Below, one piece after another: positions 42,801 through 51,968 of a stretch of 64,000 nucleotides of DNA. The stretch comes from Fluviicola chungangensis (GTDB taxonomy: Bacteria; Bacteroidota; Bacteroidia; Flavobacteriales_D; Crocinitomicaceae), in contig NZ_VLPL01000001.1 in the NCBI RefSeq assembly GCF_007558725.1, positions 249,984-313,983 of the forward strand, in the 5' to 3' direction. The position numbers and the translations under genes were made by a program. Numbering within the stretch: the first letter of the stretch is position 1; every line of letters starts with the position of its first letter. A model generated the notes under the pieces. It had not been told where the DNA came from, did no database searches, and saw only the letters and a list, made by a program, of their open reading frames with translations.

Positions 42801-43412
42801 ATGGGAATTGATTTAAGAGTAATAACCGGTCACCGATTATCCGCAAAACAAGTGATGGATTTTCCGGATTGGCTGGAAAAACAGCAGCAATTAAAGGACG
42901 TATTTATTGAACATAGTGCCAGTAAGTTGTATTTCGGATATAAACGTGCGGATATTTTATCCGGATTGGAGAAAAAAAGTACTTGGGAGAATTATACAGA
43001 AGCGGATCTATTGGAATCCTGGGAAAACAATGAAGATCCCGAACGGGTAGATGAAACGGGATTTATACAGGTTTCTTTAGTTACTTATTTCGGATTTATT
43101 TATTTTAACAGGGAAACAATTGAAGTTATGTATTTTCCGGAACATAAGTATTCAAATCTCACTGAAGTTCCGCAGCGTTCCTACATCTTAAATTTCAGTA
43201 AAGCACTTGCACAAGCTTTCGGACAAACCCAAATTGTTTATTGCAGTGATACCTATGAAACAGAATACATTGAAACACTTGCCAGTGAAGGGAAAAACCT
43301 GGAAACGATCATCAAATTGGGAATCGAACGGTTCGGATCACCTCCGAAAACGATTGAGGCGGCAATTGTAAACCGTTTTTTTATCGATGACCTGCACAAT
43401 CCGTTAAAATAG
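42801..43412 (+). CDS. Protein of unknown function
   Basis: This 203-residue soluble protein starts MGIDLRVITGHRLSAKQVMDFPDW; longer upstream readings overlap AT-rich promoter-like DNA. It is acidic and aromatic-rich, with no motif I recognise and no signal peptide. A conserved-looking end (FGSPPKTIEAAIVNRFF) suggests a real family. It is on the same strand as the next two genes. Confidence 0.55.
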   Translation: MGIDLRVITGHRLSAKQVMDFPDWLEKQQQLKDVFIEHSASKLYFGYKRADILSGLEKKSTWENYTEADLLESWENNEDPERVDETGFIQVSLVTYFGFIYFNRETIEVMYFPEHKYSNLTEVPQRSYILNFSKALAQAFGQTQIVYCSDTYETEYIETLASEGKNLETIIKLGIERFGSPPKTIEAAIVNRFFIDDLHNPLK

Positions 43413-43486
43413 AAATAATTCTGTTATCTTTCATTCGTAATGAGAAGATATTGACCGAAACAGAAACCTTATAACCCCAGGGAACT

Positions 43487-44155
43487 ATGTCCGAATTTGT
43501 CACCTACGAAAAATTTGCAACAACGGCCGAACTGAAAGCTTTTGCAGAACTGCTGAGAGCGGAAAACATTCCTTTCGAGCTGGAAGATGATGTGGAAATA
43601 TTTGACGTTAGTTTTGCAAACGCCAATCATCATCGGGATTACCGGATCAAATTGTACCCGGAAGATTTTGCCCGTGTGGATGAGCTCCGAAATCGCCTGG
43701 CAGAAGTTGACCCCGATGAAATAGCCCCGGATTACTACCTTTTTCAGTTTACAGATGAAGAATTAATTGATTTGATCTCCAAACAAGACGAATGGAGCCC
43801 GTTTGATTTTCAGTTGGCGCAGAAGATCTTAAAAAAGCGCGGCAAAGAAATCAGTGCACAACAGTTGACGGTGCTCAAAGAGCAACGCATGGATGAATTG
43901 GCTCAGCCGGAAAAGGATGACAGATACTGGGTGATTATCGGTTATATCCTTGCCTTTCTGTTTTCCTTTTTCGGGATTATCATGGGAATCTATATGCTTT
44001 CGAGTAAAAAAACGCTTCCCAATGGTCAAAGAGTACACTCTTTCAATCAGTCGACCCGTAATAGTGGAATGATCATTTTACTGATTAGTTGTGTGGTGTT
44101 TGCTCTTGTAATGATCCTGAGGTTGTTTAGAGTGTTTTTCATTTTCAATCTTTAA
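43487..44155 (+). CDS. Membrane protein with DUF2007-like N-terminus
   Basis: This 222-residue protein begins with residues YEKFATTAELKAFAELLRAENIPFELED, which resemble the small signal-transducing DUF2007 unit (an alpha/beta fold of the DUF2007/GlnB-like type). A charged middle follows, then two transmembrane helices near 150-170 and 195-215, with YMLSSKKTLPNGQRVH between them. The role is unknown. It is 12 bases before the next gene, so the two are probably cotranscribed. Confidence 0.6.
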   Translation: MSEFVTYEKFATTAELKAFAELLRAENIPFELEDDVEIFDVSFANANHHRDYRIKLYPEDFARVDELRNRLAEVDPDEIAPDYYLFQFTDEELIDLISKQDEWSPFDFQLAQKILKKRGKEISAQQLTVLKEQRMDELAQPEKDDRYWVIIGYILAFLFSFFGIIMGIYMLSSKKTLPNGQRVHSFNQSTRNSGMIILLISCVVFALVMILRLFRVFFIFNL

Positions 44156-44167
44156 TCCATTAACTCT

Positions 44168-45019
44168 ATGCGTATCCTGTTGATCCTCTTTTTAGGTATG
44201 GCATCATTGATTGTACGGGCTCAACAAGAAAAAGATTCCGTTCGTTTGGTAGACATTCAGTCGTCGGAATGTGGAGGAATATATTATGTAAAACCTCATT
44301 TCTTAGGCAAGGAAACCATAGGAGATACTACATTTATTAGTTTGTCTTGTAGTAATAATTGCGCTGGCTACAATAACCCTGAAGTTAGATTGTCTGAAGA
44401 TTCTGTACTGATCTCAATTCATTACGGAGCAAAAACAACTCGTCTTAAATTATTGAATGGAAAATATATTCATGAAGAGGACATGAATTTACACCCCAAA
44501 GATTCAATTCTGGAAGAAGTAACGGAAACATTTGCTGCATGCGATTGCTGCTACATATTTAATTTAAAAATTGTTGGCCTGAACAATCCTCCTAATTACT
44601 TGTACTTTTACAACAAAGAATTTATCGATCCGAATTACAAAGAGCTTCCACGAAAACGTTTCGAACTTCCGACCTTTTCAGGGAAAACTGATTCAAAAAT
44701 TTGTAGGGACATTTATAAGATTGTTTCAAAAGACAAGTCTCTTCTTAAAGAATCTCCTGAATTTCATGTTATTTTATCCGTTGACACATCGAATTGCACT
44801 TTCAAAAGTATAATGCTAAGATTCGAACAAGACGAAATCAACAAATCAATAGCTGATAAGCTGAAAAGTTACTTTCAATCACAAATAAAGATCAATTGCA
44901 ATATCAATAAGGATGAATCTATTCTGATCCAGGATTACAGACTTATTTTTGAATATAATAAAGAATCAGACAAGTTAATAATGTCTATTAGGTCGGACTG
45001 GCGCATACCGTACGATTAA
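44168..45019 (+). CDS. Secreted Cys-rich protein of unknown function
   Basis: This 283-residue protein has a signal peptide (MRILLILFLGMASLIVRAQ). The mature part has clustered Cys (SECGGIYY, LSCSNNCAGY, ACDCCYIFN), suggesting disulfides or metal binding. The C-terminal 100 residues are Lys/Ile-rich and lower in GC than the neighbours, which may mean divergence or transfer. No family is recognised. Confidence 0.55.
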   Translation: MRILLILFLGMASLIVRAQQEKDSVRLVDIQSSECGGIYYVKPHFLGKETIGDTTFISLSCSNNCAGYNNPEVRLSEDSVLISIHYGAKTTRLKLLNGKYIHEEDMNLHPKDSILEEVTETFAACDCCYIFNLKIVGLNNPPNYLYFYNKEFIDPNYKELPRKRFELPTFSGKTDSKICRDIYKIVSKDKSLLKESPEFHVILSVDTSNCTFKSIMLRFEQDEINKSIADKLKSYFQSQIKINCNINKDESILIQDYRLIFEYNKESDKLIMSIRSDWRIPYD

Positions 45020-45042
45020 AACTTTTGCATTTTGAATTAGGA

Positions 45043-46011
45043 TCATTTCATCATCCTCGCTGCATCCGGTGCAAAATACGTCAAAATCCCATCTGCTCCT
45101 GCTCGTCTGATACTCAACAGCATTTCCATCACTGCGCGGTCGTAATCCAACCAGCCGTTCTTAGCCGCTGCATAAACCATGGCACATTCGCCACTCACAT
45201 TGTAAGCAGTAACCGGTGTTGCGAAGTTTTCTTTCAATAAATGAATGATGTCCAAATAACATAAAGCCGGCTTTACCATGATAAAATCTGCTCCTTCAGC
45301 GATATCCAGTTCCGCTTCAATCAATGCTTCCCGTTTGTTAGCCGGATTCATCTGGTACGTCTTTTTGTCCCCGCTTTTTGGTGCGGAATTCAATGCGTCC
45401 CGGAACGGTCCGTAAAACGCACTCGCATATTTTGCGGTATACGACATGATCGATACATCCTGGAAACCCGCAGCATCCAGCTCGTCGCGGATAAATCCTA
45501 CTCGCCCGTCCATCATATCGGAAGGCCCGATGATGTCAATTCCTGCCTGCGCCTGGGCAACTGACATTCTTCCCAAAATATCCAAAGTAGGATCATTCAC
45601 GATCTTTCCGTCGACCACTAATCCGTCATGTCCGTCTGAAGAATACGGGTCCAGAGCCACATCTGACATCAGAACTGCTTCGGGGAACTTCTCTTTCAGG
45701 GTGCGGATACTATGCAGGTAGAAATTTTCGTCGGCATAACTGTAACTCCCGATTTGGTCCTTCAAGTGCTCATCCACCGCAGGAAACAGGTCGAATGTCA
45801 TAATCCCCAGGTTCATCCACTTTTCAAACTCCGGAAGCAACTGATCAATACTCCAGCGGTAATTTCCCGGTAAAGAAGCAACTTCTTCCCGGATATTTTT
45901 ACCATCCTTCAGGAATAACGGGTAAATCAAATGTTGAGGGCCCAACTGCGTTTCTTCCACCATGGCTCTGATGGCTGCATTTTTGCGGTTTCTTCTCGGA
46001 CGAATATTCAT
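45043..46011 (-). CDS. hemB: Porphobilinogen synthase (delta-aminolevulinate dehydratase)
   Basis: This 322-residue enzyme condenses two 5-aminolevulinate molecules to porphobilinogen in heme synthesis. It carries RPRRNRKNAAIRAM at the start, SDVALDPYSSDGHDG (metal and substrate loop), MSYTAKYASAFYGPFRDA with the first active-site Lys, and MVKPALCYLDII with the Schiff-base Lys. The metal loop lacks the three-Cys zinc site, so a Mg-type enzyme is expected. The start at 46011 is chosen because 46050 overlaps the -7 box. Confidence 0.93.
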   Translation of the reverse strand: MNIRPRRNRKNAAIRAMVEETQLGPQHLIYPLFLKDGKNIREEVASLPGNYRWSIDQLLPEFEKWMNLGIMTFDLFPAVDEHLKDQIGSYSYADENFYLHSIRTLKEKFPEAVLMSDVALDPYSSDGHDGLVVDGKIVNDPTLDILGRMSVAQAQAGIDIIGPSDMMDGRVGFIRDELDAAGFQDVSIMSYTAKYASAFYGPFRDALNSAPKSGDKKTYQMNPANKREALIEAELDIAEGADFIMVKPALCYLDIIHLLKENFATPVTAYNVSGECAMVYAAAKNGWLDYDRAVMEMLLSIRRAGADGILTYFAPDAARMMK

Positions 46012-46029
46012 GTTTTCTTTCTTTATATT

Positions 46030-46037
46030 CAAAAATA
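46030..46037 (-). promoter_or_regulatory. -7 box of hemB
   Basis: The minus strand reads TATTTTTG, with a leader of about 14 bases before the hemB ATG. Confidence 0.6.
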
Positions 46038-46215
46038 CAGGATCATTCATTTCTGATCTTCATTTGCATTCTCATACAATCGATACAAATTTAATCAGAA
46101 TCCGGAACTATTCGTTCAGACCGACGTTTTAAACAATTCCGATTCAGAATTATCAACAAGGAAGTTCCATTAACATTTTTTTGTATATTTTCGTCTGTAC
46201 GTTAACGAAGAAACA

Positions 46216-47112
46216 ATGCGACTTATGAATAAGCTATTAACTACTTTCACAGTAAGTACCGGGATTGTACTTATGATTAGCTCCTGTGGTTCGGAGGAAG
46301 AAAAGAAGCCTGAAATAAGCAAGGAAGTCATTGACCCCAATAGTTCCTTGAATGCTAAGTTCGATGACAAGATCTTCAGTATTCCTTCACCTATGCAAAT
46401 GGCCATGTTGCTGGAGGAATCCAAATCGCCCTACAACGAGTTCTTATTGAACGACCTGGAAAAGGTAGGTGATTATACTTCCGAATACAAAAAAGCCATG
46501 AATCTGGGGGTTTACGGAACGGATTTAGGATATGTGTCCATTTATAAGCAAAACAGCATCGCTTTAAAATACCTTTCAACGATTGAAAAATTGACCAGCA
46601 AACTGGGGTTGGAAGGAGCTTTTGACAAAAATTTCATGTCCCGTTTCGAGAAGAATTCTACCAACAAGGATTCCATGATGGTCATCGTTTCCGATGCGTT
46701 TAAAAAATCGGATAACTTCCTGAAATCGAATAACCGCAAGAGCGTTTCTGCCCTGATCCTGGTCGGCGGATGGATCGAATCCATGTACCTGGCTTGTAAT
46801 ATCAATAAAGAGCATGCCAACCAGAAGATTCTGGACCGTATTGCAGAGCAAACAGAAACACTGAATACGATTATCGATCTGCTTTCGGATTACAATAAAA
46901 AAGGTGAATGGGATGAATTAATCAAGGATATGAAAGACCTGAAATTCTATTTTGATCAAATCACGATCAATTATGAATTCATGCCGCCTATTACCAATGC
47001 GAAGAAAAAAACAACGACACTGAGACACAAAACAGTTGTAACTGTTGACTCCAGTACCTTGAATTTTATTAATCAGAAAATCGAATCCATTCGGGGAAAA
47101 GTAATCGAATAA
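46216..47112 (+). CDS. Lipoprotein of unknown function
   Basis: This 298-residue protein has a lipoprotein signal with SSCGSEEEKK (Cys near residue 24). The mature protein is predicted almost entirely helical (LLEESKSPYNEFLLNDLEKV, then MDKLxxxKKTTTLRH segments), like bundle-forming envelope lipoproteins. It is the first gene of a three-gene unit leading to the ABCG-type transporter, 10 bases before the next gene. Function unknown. Confidence 0.65.
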   Translation: MRLMNKLLTTFTVSTGIVLMISSCGSEEEKKPEISKEVIDPNSSLNAKFDDKIFSIPSPMQMAMLLEESKSPYNEFLLNDLEKVGDYTSEYKKAMNLGVYGTDLGYVSIYKQNSIALKYLSTIEKLTSKLGLEGAFDKNFMSRFEKNSTNKDSMMVIVSDAFKKSDNFLKSNNRKSVSALILVGGWIESMYLACNINKEHANQKILDRIAEQTETLNTIIDLLSDYNKKGEWDELIKDMKDLKFYFDQITINYEFMPPITNAKKKTTTLRHKTVVTVDSSTLNFINQKIESIRGKVIE

Positions 47113-47122
47113 CACTAGTCAT

Positions 47123-47545
47123 ATGAAAAAGTTAGCATTATATAGCATTTTTACTTTATTCGTTGGGTTTGGAGTAAAAGCACAGGATTGTGAAACCTTA
47201 GTAAAGGACTGTGAGAAAATACTAAAAGGAAAAGAGCAGAATTTCGTTTCCGACGGACAAGTTTATACGGCTTTTTTGGATCGTGAAAAAGCGGAATTCA
47301 AAACCACCTTCTTCGGAGGGACCACATATCGGATTGCCGCTACTGCAGGCACCGATGATGAATATGTCATTTTTACCGTAAAAGATTTACAGGGAACGGT
47401 ACTTTTTTCCAATAGAAAATATAAAAACTCCTCCTATTGGGATTTTAAAGTACCCAGAACCATCCCCGTTATCATAGAAACGGAATTGGACATGGATAAA
47501 AAAATCACCGGCTGTGCCGTAATGATGATCGGATTCAAGAGATAG
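47123..47545 (+). CDS. Secreted protein of unknown function
   Basis: This 140-residue protein has a signal peptide (MKKLALYSIFTLFVGFGVKAQ). The mature part has two N-terminal Cys (DCETLVKDC) and one late Cys, with a beta-sandwich-like run from AEFKTTFFGGTTYRIAA. It could be an envelope partner of the transporter gene 29 bases downstream. No family is recognised. Confidence 0.6.
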   Translation: MKKLALYSIFTLFVGFGVKAQDCETLVKDCEKILKGKEQNFVSDGQVYTAFLDREKAEFKTTFFGGTTYRIAATAGTDDEYVIFTVKDLQGTVLFSNRKYKNSSYWDFKVPRTIPVIIETELDMDKKITGCAVMMIGFKR

Positions 47546-47574
47546 TATTTTTTATTAAATAATTCCAGGATAGC

Positions 47575-50500
47575 ATGAGTGAACGCATACTCCGCGCTCT
47601 AATGCAGTTATTCGCGATTATCGCGAAGGTTGATGAAGTAACAGACCCCACAAGCGAAGCCATTGAAAGTTCCAATGGACGACGAATTGTAGAAGCATTT
47701 TTAAGAACAGAATTAAACGACGAATTGCTGCAGAAGTACATTCAGTTGTTTGACGAATTCCTGTTAGTTCACCATTCAGGATCCGGAAAAAAAGATGGAC
47801 AGCGCAAAAGAACATCCGTAAACTCCGTAAAAGTTTTACGCATTTGTGCACAGATCAATGAAGAGTTGACTCAGCGACAAAAAATGATCGTGTTGCTGCG
47901 TATTTTTGACTTTATTCATGCGAACGACCACGTACACGAACAGGAACAGGAATTTGTTCACACTGTTTCCGAATCGTTCAACATCCCGGATTTCGAGTAC
48001 CAGCAATTAAAATCTTTTGTTGAGGCATCAAGTGAAACCATCCTCGATGATGACCATTTTATGTACATCACTGAAAAGGACCTGGAACTGACACATGCAA
48101 AACTGATCAAACCGGATGGATTTGACGGTTTGATATCCGTAATTCGCCTCGAAAGTGTCAATATTTTGTTCTTCCGGTATTTTGGTCACGACGAATTGAT
48201 CCTCAACGGACAGATCGTTTCCAATGAAAGAAGGCATATTTTAAACCAGGGGTCCACCCTGCGTACCAATAAATCCGCACCGATTTATTACAGCGATGTT
48301 ATTTCCCGTTTCCTGAATGATGCGAACCGGGAAAAGATCACGTTTAAAGTCGATCACTTGCAATTTCACTTCAATAGCGGAAAAATTGGTTTGCATGAAA
48401 TCAATTTCATAGAACAATCCGGAAAATTATTGGGTGTGATGGGTGGTTCCGGTGCCGGGAAATCTACTTTTCTGAACGTTCTGAACGGAAACTACGCTCC
48501 TTCGCACGGCGCAGTTACAATTAACGGAGTGGATCTTCACCGTGAAAAATCAAAGCTTGAAGGAGTCATCGGATTCGTTTCGCAGGATGATCTGTTGATT
48601 GAGGAATTGACGGTCTTTCAAAACCTGTACTTTAATGCGAAGCTTTGTTTCAATGATCTGTCCGAATCCCAGTTGAAGAAAAAAGTCCTGGACCTGCTTT
48701 CAGATATCGGGTTGGGTGATGCTAAACATTTAAAGGTCGGAAGTCCGCTTGAAAAGACGATTTCCGGCGGGCAGCGCAAACGCCTGAATATTGCATTGGA
48801 ATTGATTCGTGAGCCGGCCGTGATGTTCGTGGATGAACCGACCTCGGGGCTTTCTTCCCGCGATTCCGAAAATATCATGGACATGCTCAAAGAGCTTTCC
48901 CTCAAAGGAAAACTGATCTTCGTGGTAATCCATCAGCCGTCTTCTGAGATTTTCAAAATGTTTGACAAACTGATGATCCTGGACCAGGGAGGTTATCCGA
49001 TCTTTGACGGAAATCCGATCGATGCGGTTGTATACTTTAAAACCCATGTGCATCATGTCAATGCGAATGAGCGTGAATGCCCGATTTGCGGAAACGTGAA
49101 CCCGGAACAGATTTTCAATATCATTGAATCGAAAGTGGTTGATGAATACGGAAATCAGACCAAAGTGCGCAAAGTCTCTCCTAGAGAATGGAATGAACGT
49201 TATTTGTCTCATTACAAAACTCCGGATATCGAGGAGATCACCGAACCGATCAAAGGAACTTCCCGCATTGCAAATAAGGTGAAACAGTTCAAGGTATTCT
49301 TCCTGAGAGATGTTTTGAGCAAACTGGCAAACAGGCAATACATGTTTATCAACATGCTGGAAGCCCCTGTTTTAGCGGCAATTCTTTCATTCTTTGTGAA
49401 GTTTTTCAATACGGACGGAAAAGGACACGAGGACTATGTGTTTTACGAAAACGAGAATATCCCGCAATATTTGTTTATTTCAGTGGTAGTTGCTCTTTTC
49501 CTGGGGTTAACAGTGGCAGCCGAAGAAATTATCAAGGATAAGAAAATCCTGAAGCGCGAAAGTTTCCTGAATCTTTCCCTGGGCTCCTATCTGTGGTCGA
49601 AAATCCTGATTATGTTTATTGTTTCGGCTATTCAAACAGCTTCTTTTGTACTGATTGGTAACCTGATTCTTGAAATTCATGGGTTGTGGTGGGAATATTG
49701 GGTAATCCTGTTCTCCACTTCCTGCATGGCAAATATCCTTGGACTGAACATTTCAAGTGCGTTCAACTCTGCGAAAGTCATCTACATCATTGTTCCCCTA
49801 TTGATTATTCCGCAATTGATCTTTTCGGGTGTGATCGTGAAATTCGACAAGCTCCATCCTATTTTCTCTTCCAACAATGAAGTTCCATGGGTTGGAAATG
49901 CAATGGCATCACGCTGGGCTTACGAAGCATTGGCTGTGGTTCAGGCGAAAGACAACCAGCACGAAAGCCAGCAATTTGAATTGCATCAGAAGCAAAGTAA
50001 TGCAGGTTGGAAACGGGATTACTGGATTCCTGAAATGAAGAACCAATTGACGATTTTGGCGGACAAAAAATCTTCTCTGAGCGACTTTGAAAAAGCAAAA
50101 CGCATTTTGGCGAATGAGGTGGAGAAAGAAATTTCCAATTGGGATAACTTGGAATGCAAGGACTGTATTGCCGGATTGGAGAAATTACAACAAGGAAAAT
50201 CATCTATCCAGGAAGTCCAGTTCAATATTGGTGCTTTCCTTGAAATATTAAAGAAGCAATACAATTTGACATACAACGAAACCACGGAAGAATTGGATCG
50301 GTTGGTAATGAAAATGGGTGAGAAAAATTATGAACTTTCGCAGTCCATGCATGTCAATGAAAGTTTATTGGATCTGGTTACAAACCGCACGGAAGTGCAA
50401 AAAATTATTGTGACGGATGATGAGCTGATCCAGAAAGACGATCCGATTTATATCGATCCAAAGAATACGCGCTTGTTAAATGCTCCGTTCTATTCGTATA

Positions 50501-50658
50501 AAAAATACTGGTTCGGCATTCCGATGAGCACATTCCTTGCAAATATTTTGGTCTTGTGGGGAATGACTATTCTGTTGATCGTGGCACTTTACTATGATCT
50601 GCTTCGTAAGGTGCTTGGGATTTTCTCCCGGGTGGGATCATCCAGAAGTTATTCATAA
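47575..50658 (+). CDS. ABCG-type ABC transporter with N-terminal helical domain
   Basis: The protein has 1027 residues. A helical N-terminal region (1-260, somewhat TerB-like at 1-150) precedes an ATPase with Walker A GGSGAGKST near 289-297, signature SGGQRKRLN near 397, and Walker B VMFVDEPTSGLSS. The ABCG-type (White) membrane domain spans about 590-760, plus a last helix near 985-1010, with a 200-residue soluble insert between. A CPIC motif preceded by three His (HVHHVNANERECPIC) near 494-508 could bind metal. It exports an unknown substrate and works as a dimer by family precedent. Confidence 0.85.
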   Translation: MSERILRALMQLFAIIAKVDEVTDPTSEAIESSNGRRIVEAFLRTELNDELLQKYIQLFDEFLLVHHSGSGKKDGQRKRTSVNSVKVLRICAQINEELTQRQKMIVLLRIFDFIHANDHVHEQEQEFVHTVSESFNIPDFEYQQLKSFVEASSETILDDDHFMYITEKDLELTHAKLIKPDGFDGLISVIRLESVNILFFRYFGHDELILNGQIVSNERRHILNQGSTLRTNKSAPIYYSDVISRFLNDANREKITFKVDHLQFHFNSGKIGLHEINFIEQSGKLLGVMGGSGAGKSTFLNVLNGNYAPSHGAVTINGVDLHREKSKLEGVIGFVSQDDLLIEELTVFQNLYFNAKLCFNDLSESQLKKKVLDLLSDIGLGDAKHLKVGSPLEKTISGGQRKRLNIALELIREPAVMFVDEPTSGLSSRDSENIMDMLKELSLKGKLIFVVIHQPSSEIFKMFDKLMILDQGGYPIFDGNPIDAVVYFKTHVHHVNANERECPICGNVNPEQIFNIIESKVVDEYGNQTKVRKVSPREWNERYLSHYKTPDIEEITEPIKGTSRIANKVKQFKVFFLRDVLSKLANRQYMFINMLEAPVLAAILSFFVKFFNTDGKGHEDYVFYENENIPQYLFISVVVALFLGLTVAAEEIIKDKKILKRESFLNLSLGSYLWSKILIMFIVSAIQTASFVLIGNLILEIHGLWWEYWVILFSTSCMANILGLNISSAFNSAKVIYIIVPLLIIPQLIFSGVIVKFDKLHPIFSSNNEVPWVGNAMASRWAYEALAVVQAKDNQHESQQFELHQKQSNAGWKRDYWIPEMKNQLTILADKKSSLSDFEKAKRILANEVEKEISNWDNLECKDCIAGLEKLQQGKSSIQEVQFNIGAFLEILKKQYNLTYNETTEELDRLVMKMGEKNYELSQSMHVNESLLDLVTNRTEVQKIIVTDDELIQKDDPIYIDPKNTRLLNAPFYSYKKYWFGIPMSTFLANILVLWGMTILLIVALYYDLLRKVLGIFSRVGSSRSYS

Positions 50659-51100
50659 GAATATTGACAAAATAGTAGGGGCGCGATTAATCGGGAATTA
50701 ATCACAATTGACACCCATACTTAATTTTTACCGCAAATGCGCAAATTTTAGCTCGGCTACCGCACTCGCTTTTGAATTGTGTAAACGCATAGTTTTATGA
50801 GTCATTGCAAGACGAAGAGGCGACTGGTAAGGGGAATTATGTACTTTAAACAGGTAGTGCCAAAATATCCTAGGTGCTTCAGCATTTCAGTGCCTGCTGG
50901 CACGCACTCTTTATCTTTCCCACAAATGCACAAATTAACTGCTCGGCTACCGCACTCGCCTAAGTGGCGACTGGTAAGCGCCTCCAATATTTGTGCATTT
51001 TATAACACAGTTTATATTATAAAATAGTTTGGGTGCGAATAATACGTATACCCAATTAATCGCACCCCTACTTGTATTTATAAAAACCTATTCGATTTGT
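50659..51100. repeat. Noncoding block bounded by 22-bp inverted repeats
   Basis: The arms are at 50674-50695 and 51051-51072 and match at 20 of 22 bases (AGTAGGGG(C/T)GCGATTAAT as core). Inside are two direct repeats of about 39 bases (50731-50769 and 50920-50959) sharing GCTCGGCTACCGCACTCGC, each followed by a GGCGACTGGTAAG copy (50818-50832 and 50964-50980). A hairpin GGGTGCGA/TCGCACCC (51031-51066) may terminate fabG. I see no gene. Confidence 0.6.
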
Positions 51101-51847
51101 TTACATCAACATTCCCCCACACACGTGAAGTGTTTGTCCCGTAATGTATGCTGACATATCAGATGCCAGGAAAACTACGGCGTTTGCAACGTCGATCGGT
51201 TGTCCTCCTCTTTTCAATGGAATGGAATTTCTCCATTCTTCCACTACTTTTTGATCTAGTGCACCGGTCATCTCCGTTTCAATGAAGCCCGGAGCGATTG
51301 CATTGCAACGAATACTTCTGGATCCCAATTCCTGAGCTACTGATTTTGTGAATCCGATCAAACCTGCTTTAGATGCTGCATAGTTTGCCTGACCGGCATT
51401 CCCGCTAACACCTACAACAGATGACATATTGATGATCGATCCCGAACGCGCTTTCAACATCGGGCGCTGAACTGCTTTTGTCAGATTGAATGCAGATTTT
51501 AAATTCGTATTGATCACTTCATCCCATTGCTCTTCTGTCATTCGCATCAAGAGTGTATCACGCGTAATACCTGCGTTATTAACAAGCACATCAATGGTTC
51601 CGAATTTCTCCACAACATCGTCAACCAATTTTTGTGCCTGGTCGAAATTTGCTGCATCCGATTTGAATCCAACTGCTACTCCTCCGTTTGCCGTTAACTC
51701 CGCTTCCAAGGCACGTGCCTTCTCTTCTGAAGATAAATAGGTAAATGCCACTTTAGCACCTTGTTTTACACATTCTTCCGCGATGGATTTGCCGATTCCT
51801 CTGGATGCACCGGTAATTAATACAACTTTATTATCTAATAATCCCAT
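51101..51847 (-). CDS. fabG: 3-oxoacyl-[acyl-carrier-protein] reductase
   Basis: This 248-residue short-chain dehydrogenase has TGASRGIGKSIAEE (NADPH loop), NNAGITRDTLLMRM, the catalytic NMSSVVGVSGNAGQANYAASKAG (Ser, Tyr and Lys) and the terminal YITGQTLHVCGGMLM. It reduces 3-oxoacyl-ACP in fatty acid elongation. The start at 51847 (MGLLDNKVVLITGA) is chosen because a reading from 51868 runs through the -7 box. Confidence 0.94.
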   Translation of the reverse strand: MGLLDNKVVLITGASRGIGKSIAEECVKQGAKVAFTYLSSEEKARALEAELTANGGVAVGFKSDAANFDQAQKLVDDVVEKFGTIDVLVNNAGITRDTLLMRMTEEQWDEVINTNLKSAFNLTKAVQRPMLKARSGSIINMSSVVGVSGNAGQANYAASKAGLIGFTKSVAQELGSRSIRCNAIAPGFIETEMTGALDQKVVEEWRNSIPLKRGGQPIDVANAVVFLASDMSAYITGQTLHVCGGMLM

Positions 51848-51865
51848 GTATAGTTTTTTGGTCTT

Positions 51866-51873
51866 CAAATATA
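51866..51873 (-). promoter_or_regulatory. -7 box of fabG
   Basis: The minus strand reads TATATTTG; transcription would start near 51862 with a leader of about 15 bases. Confidence 0.6.
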
Positions 51874-51907
51874 GGAAAGGTTTCCTTTATACACACGAAA
51901 TGAAAAA

Positions 51908-51967
51908 CTAAAGTTCAAAGGTTTTAATGTTCAAAAGTTTAAACCTTTGAACCCTTTTAGACTTTGG
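51908..51967. repeat. GTTCAAA/TTTGAAC interspersed repeat, copy 2
   Basis: AAAGTTCAAAGG, ATGTTCAAAAG, AGTTTAAACCTTTGAACCC and GACTTTGG follow each other. The layout matches copies at 28053-28120 and 60643-60767. It lies at the end of the porin gene and may act as its terminator. Confidence 0.6.
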
Positions 51968-51968
51968 T

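Noticed and set aside
50797-51027. A 76-codon open frame in the gap after the ABC transporter
   Set aside because: It lies across the direct repeats, has no promoter or family resemblance and unusual composition.
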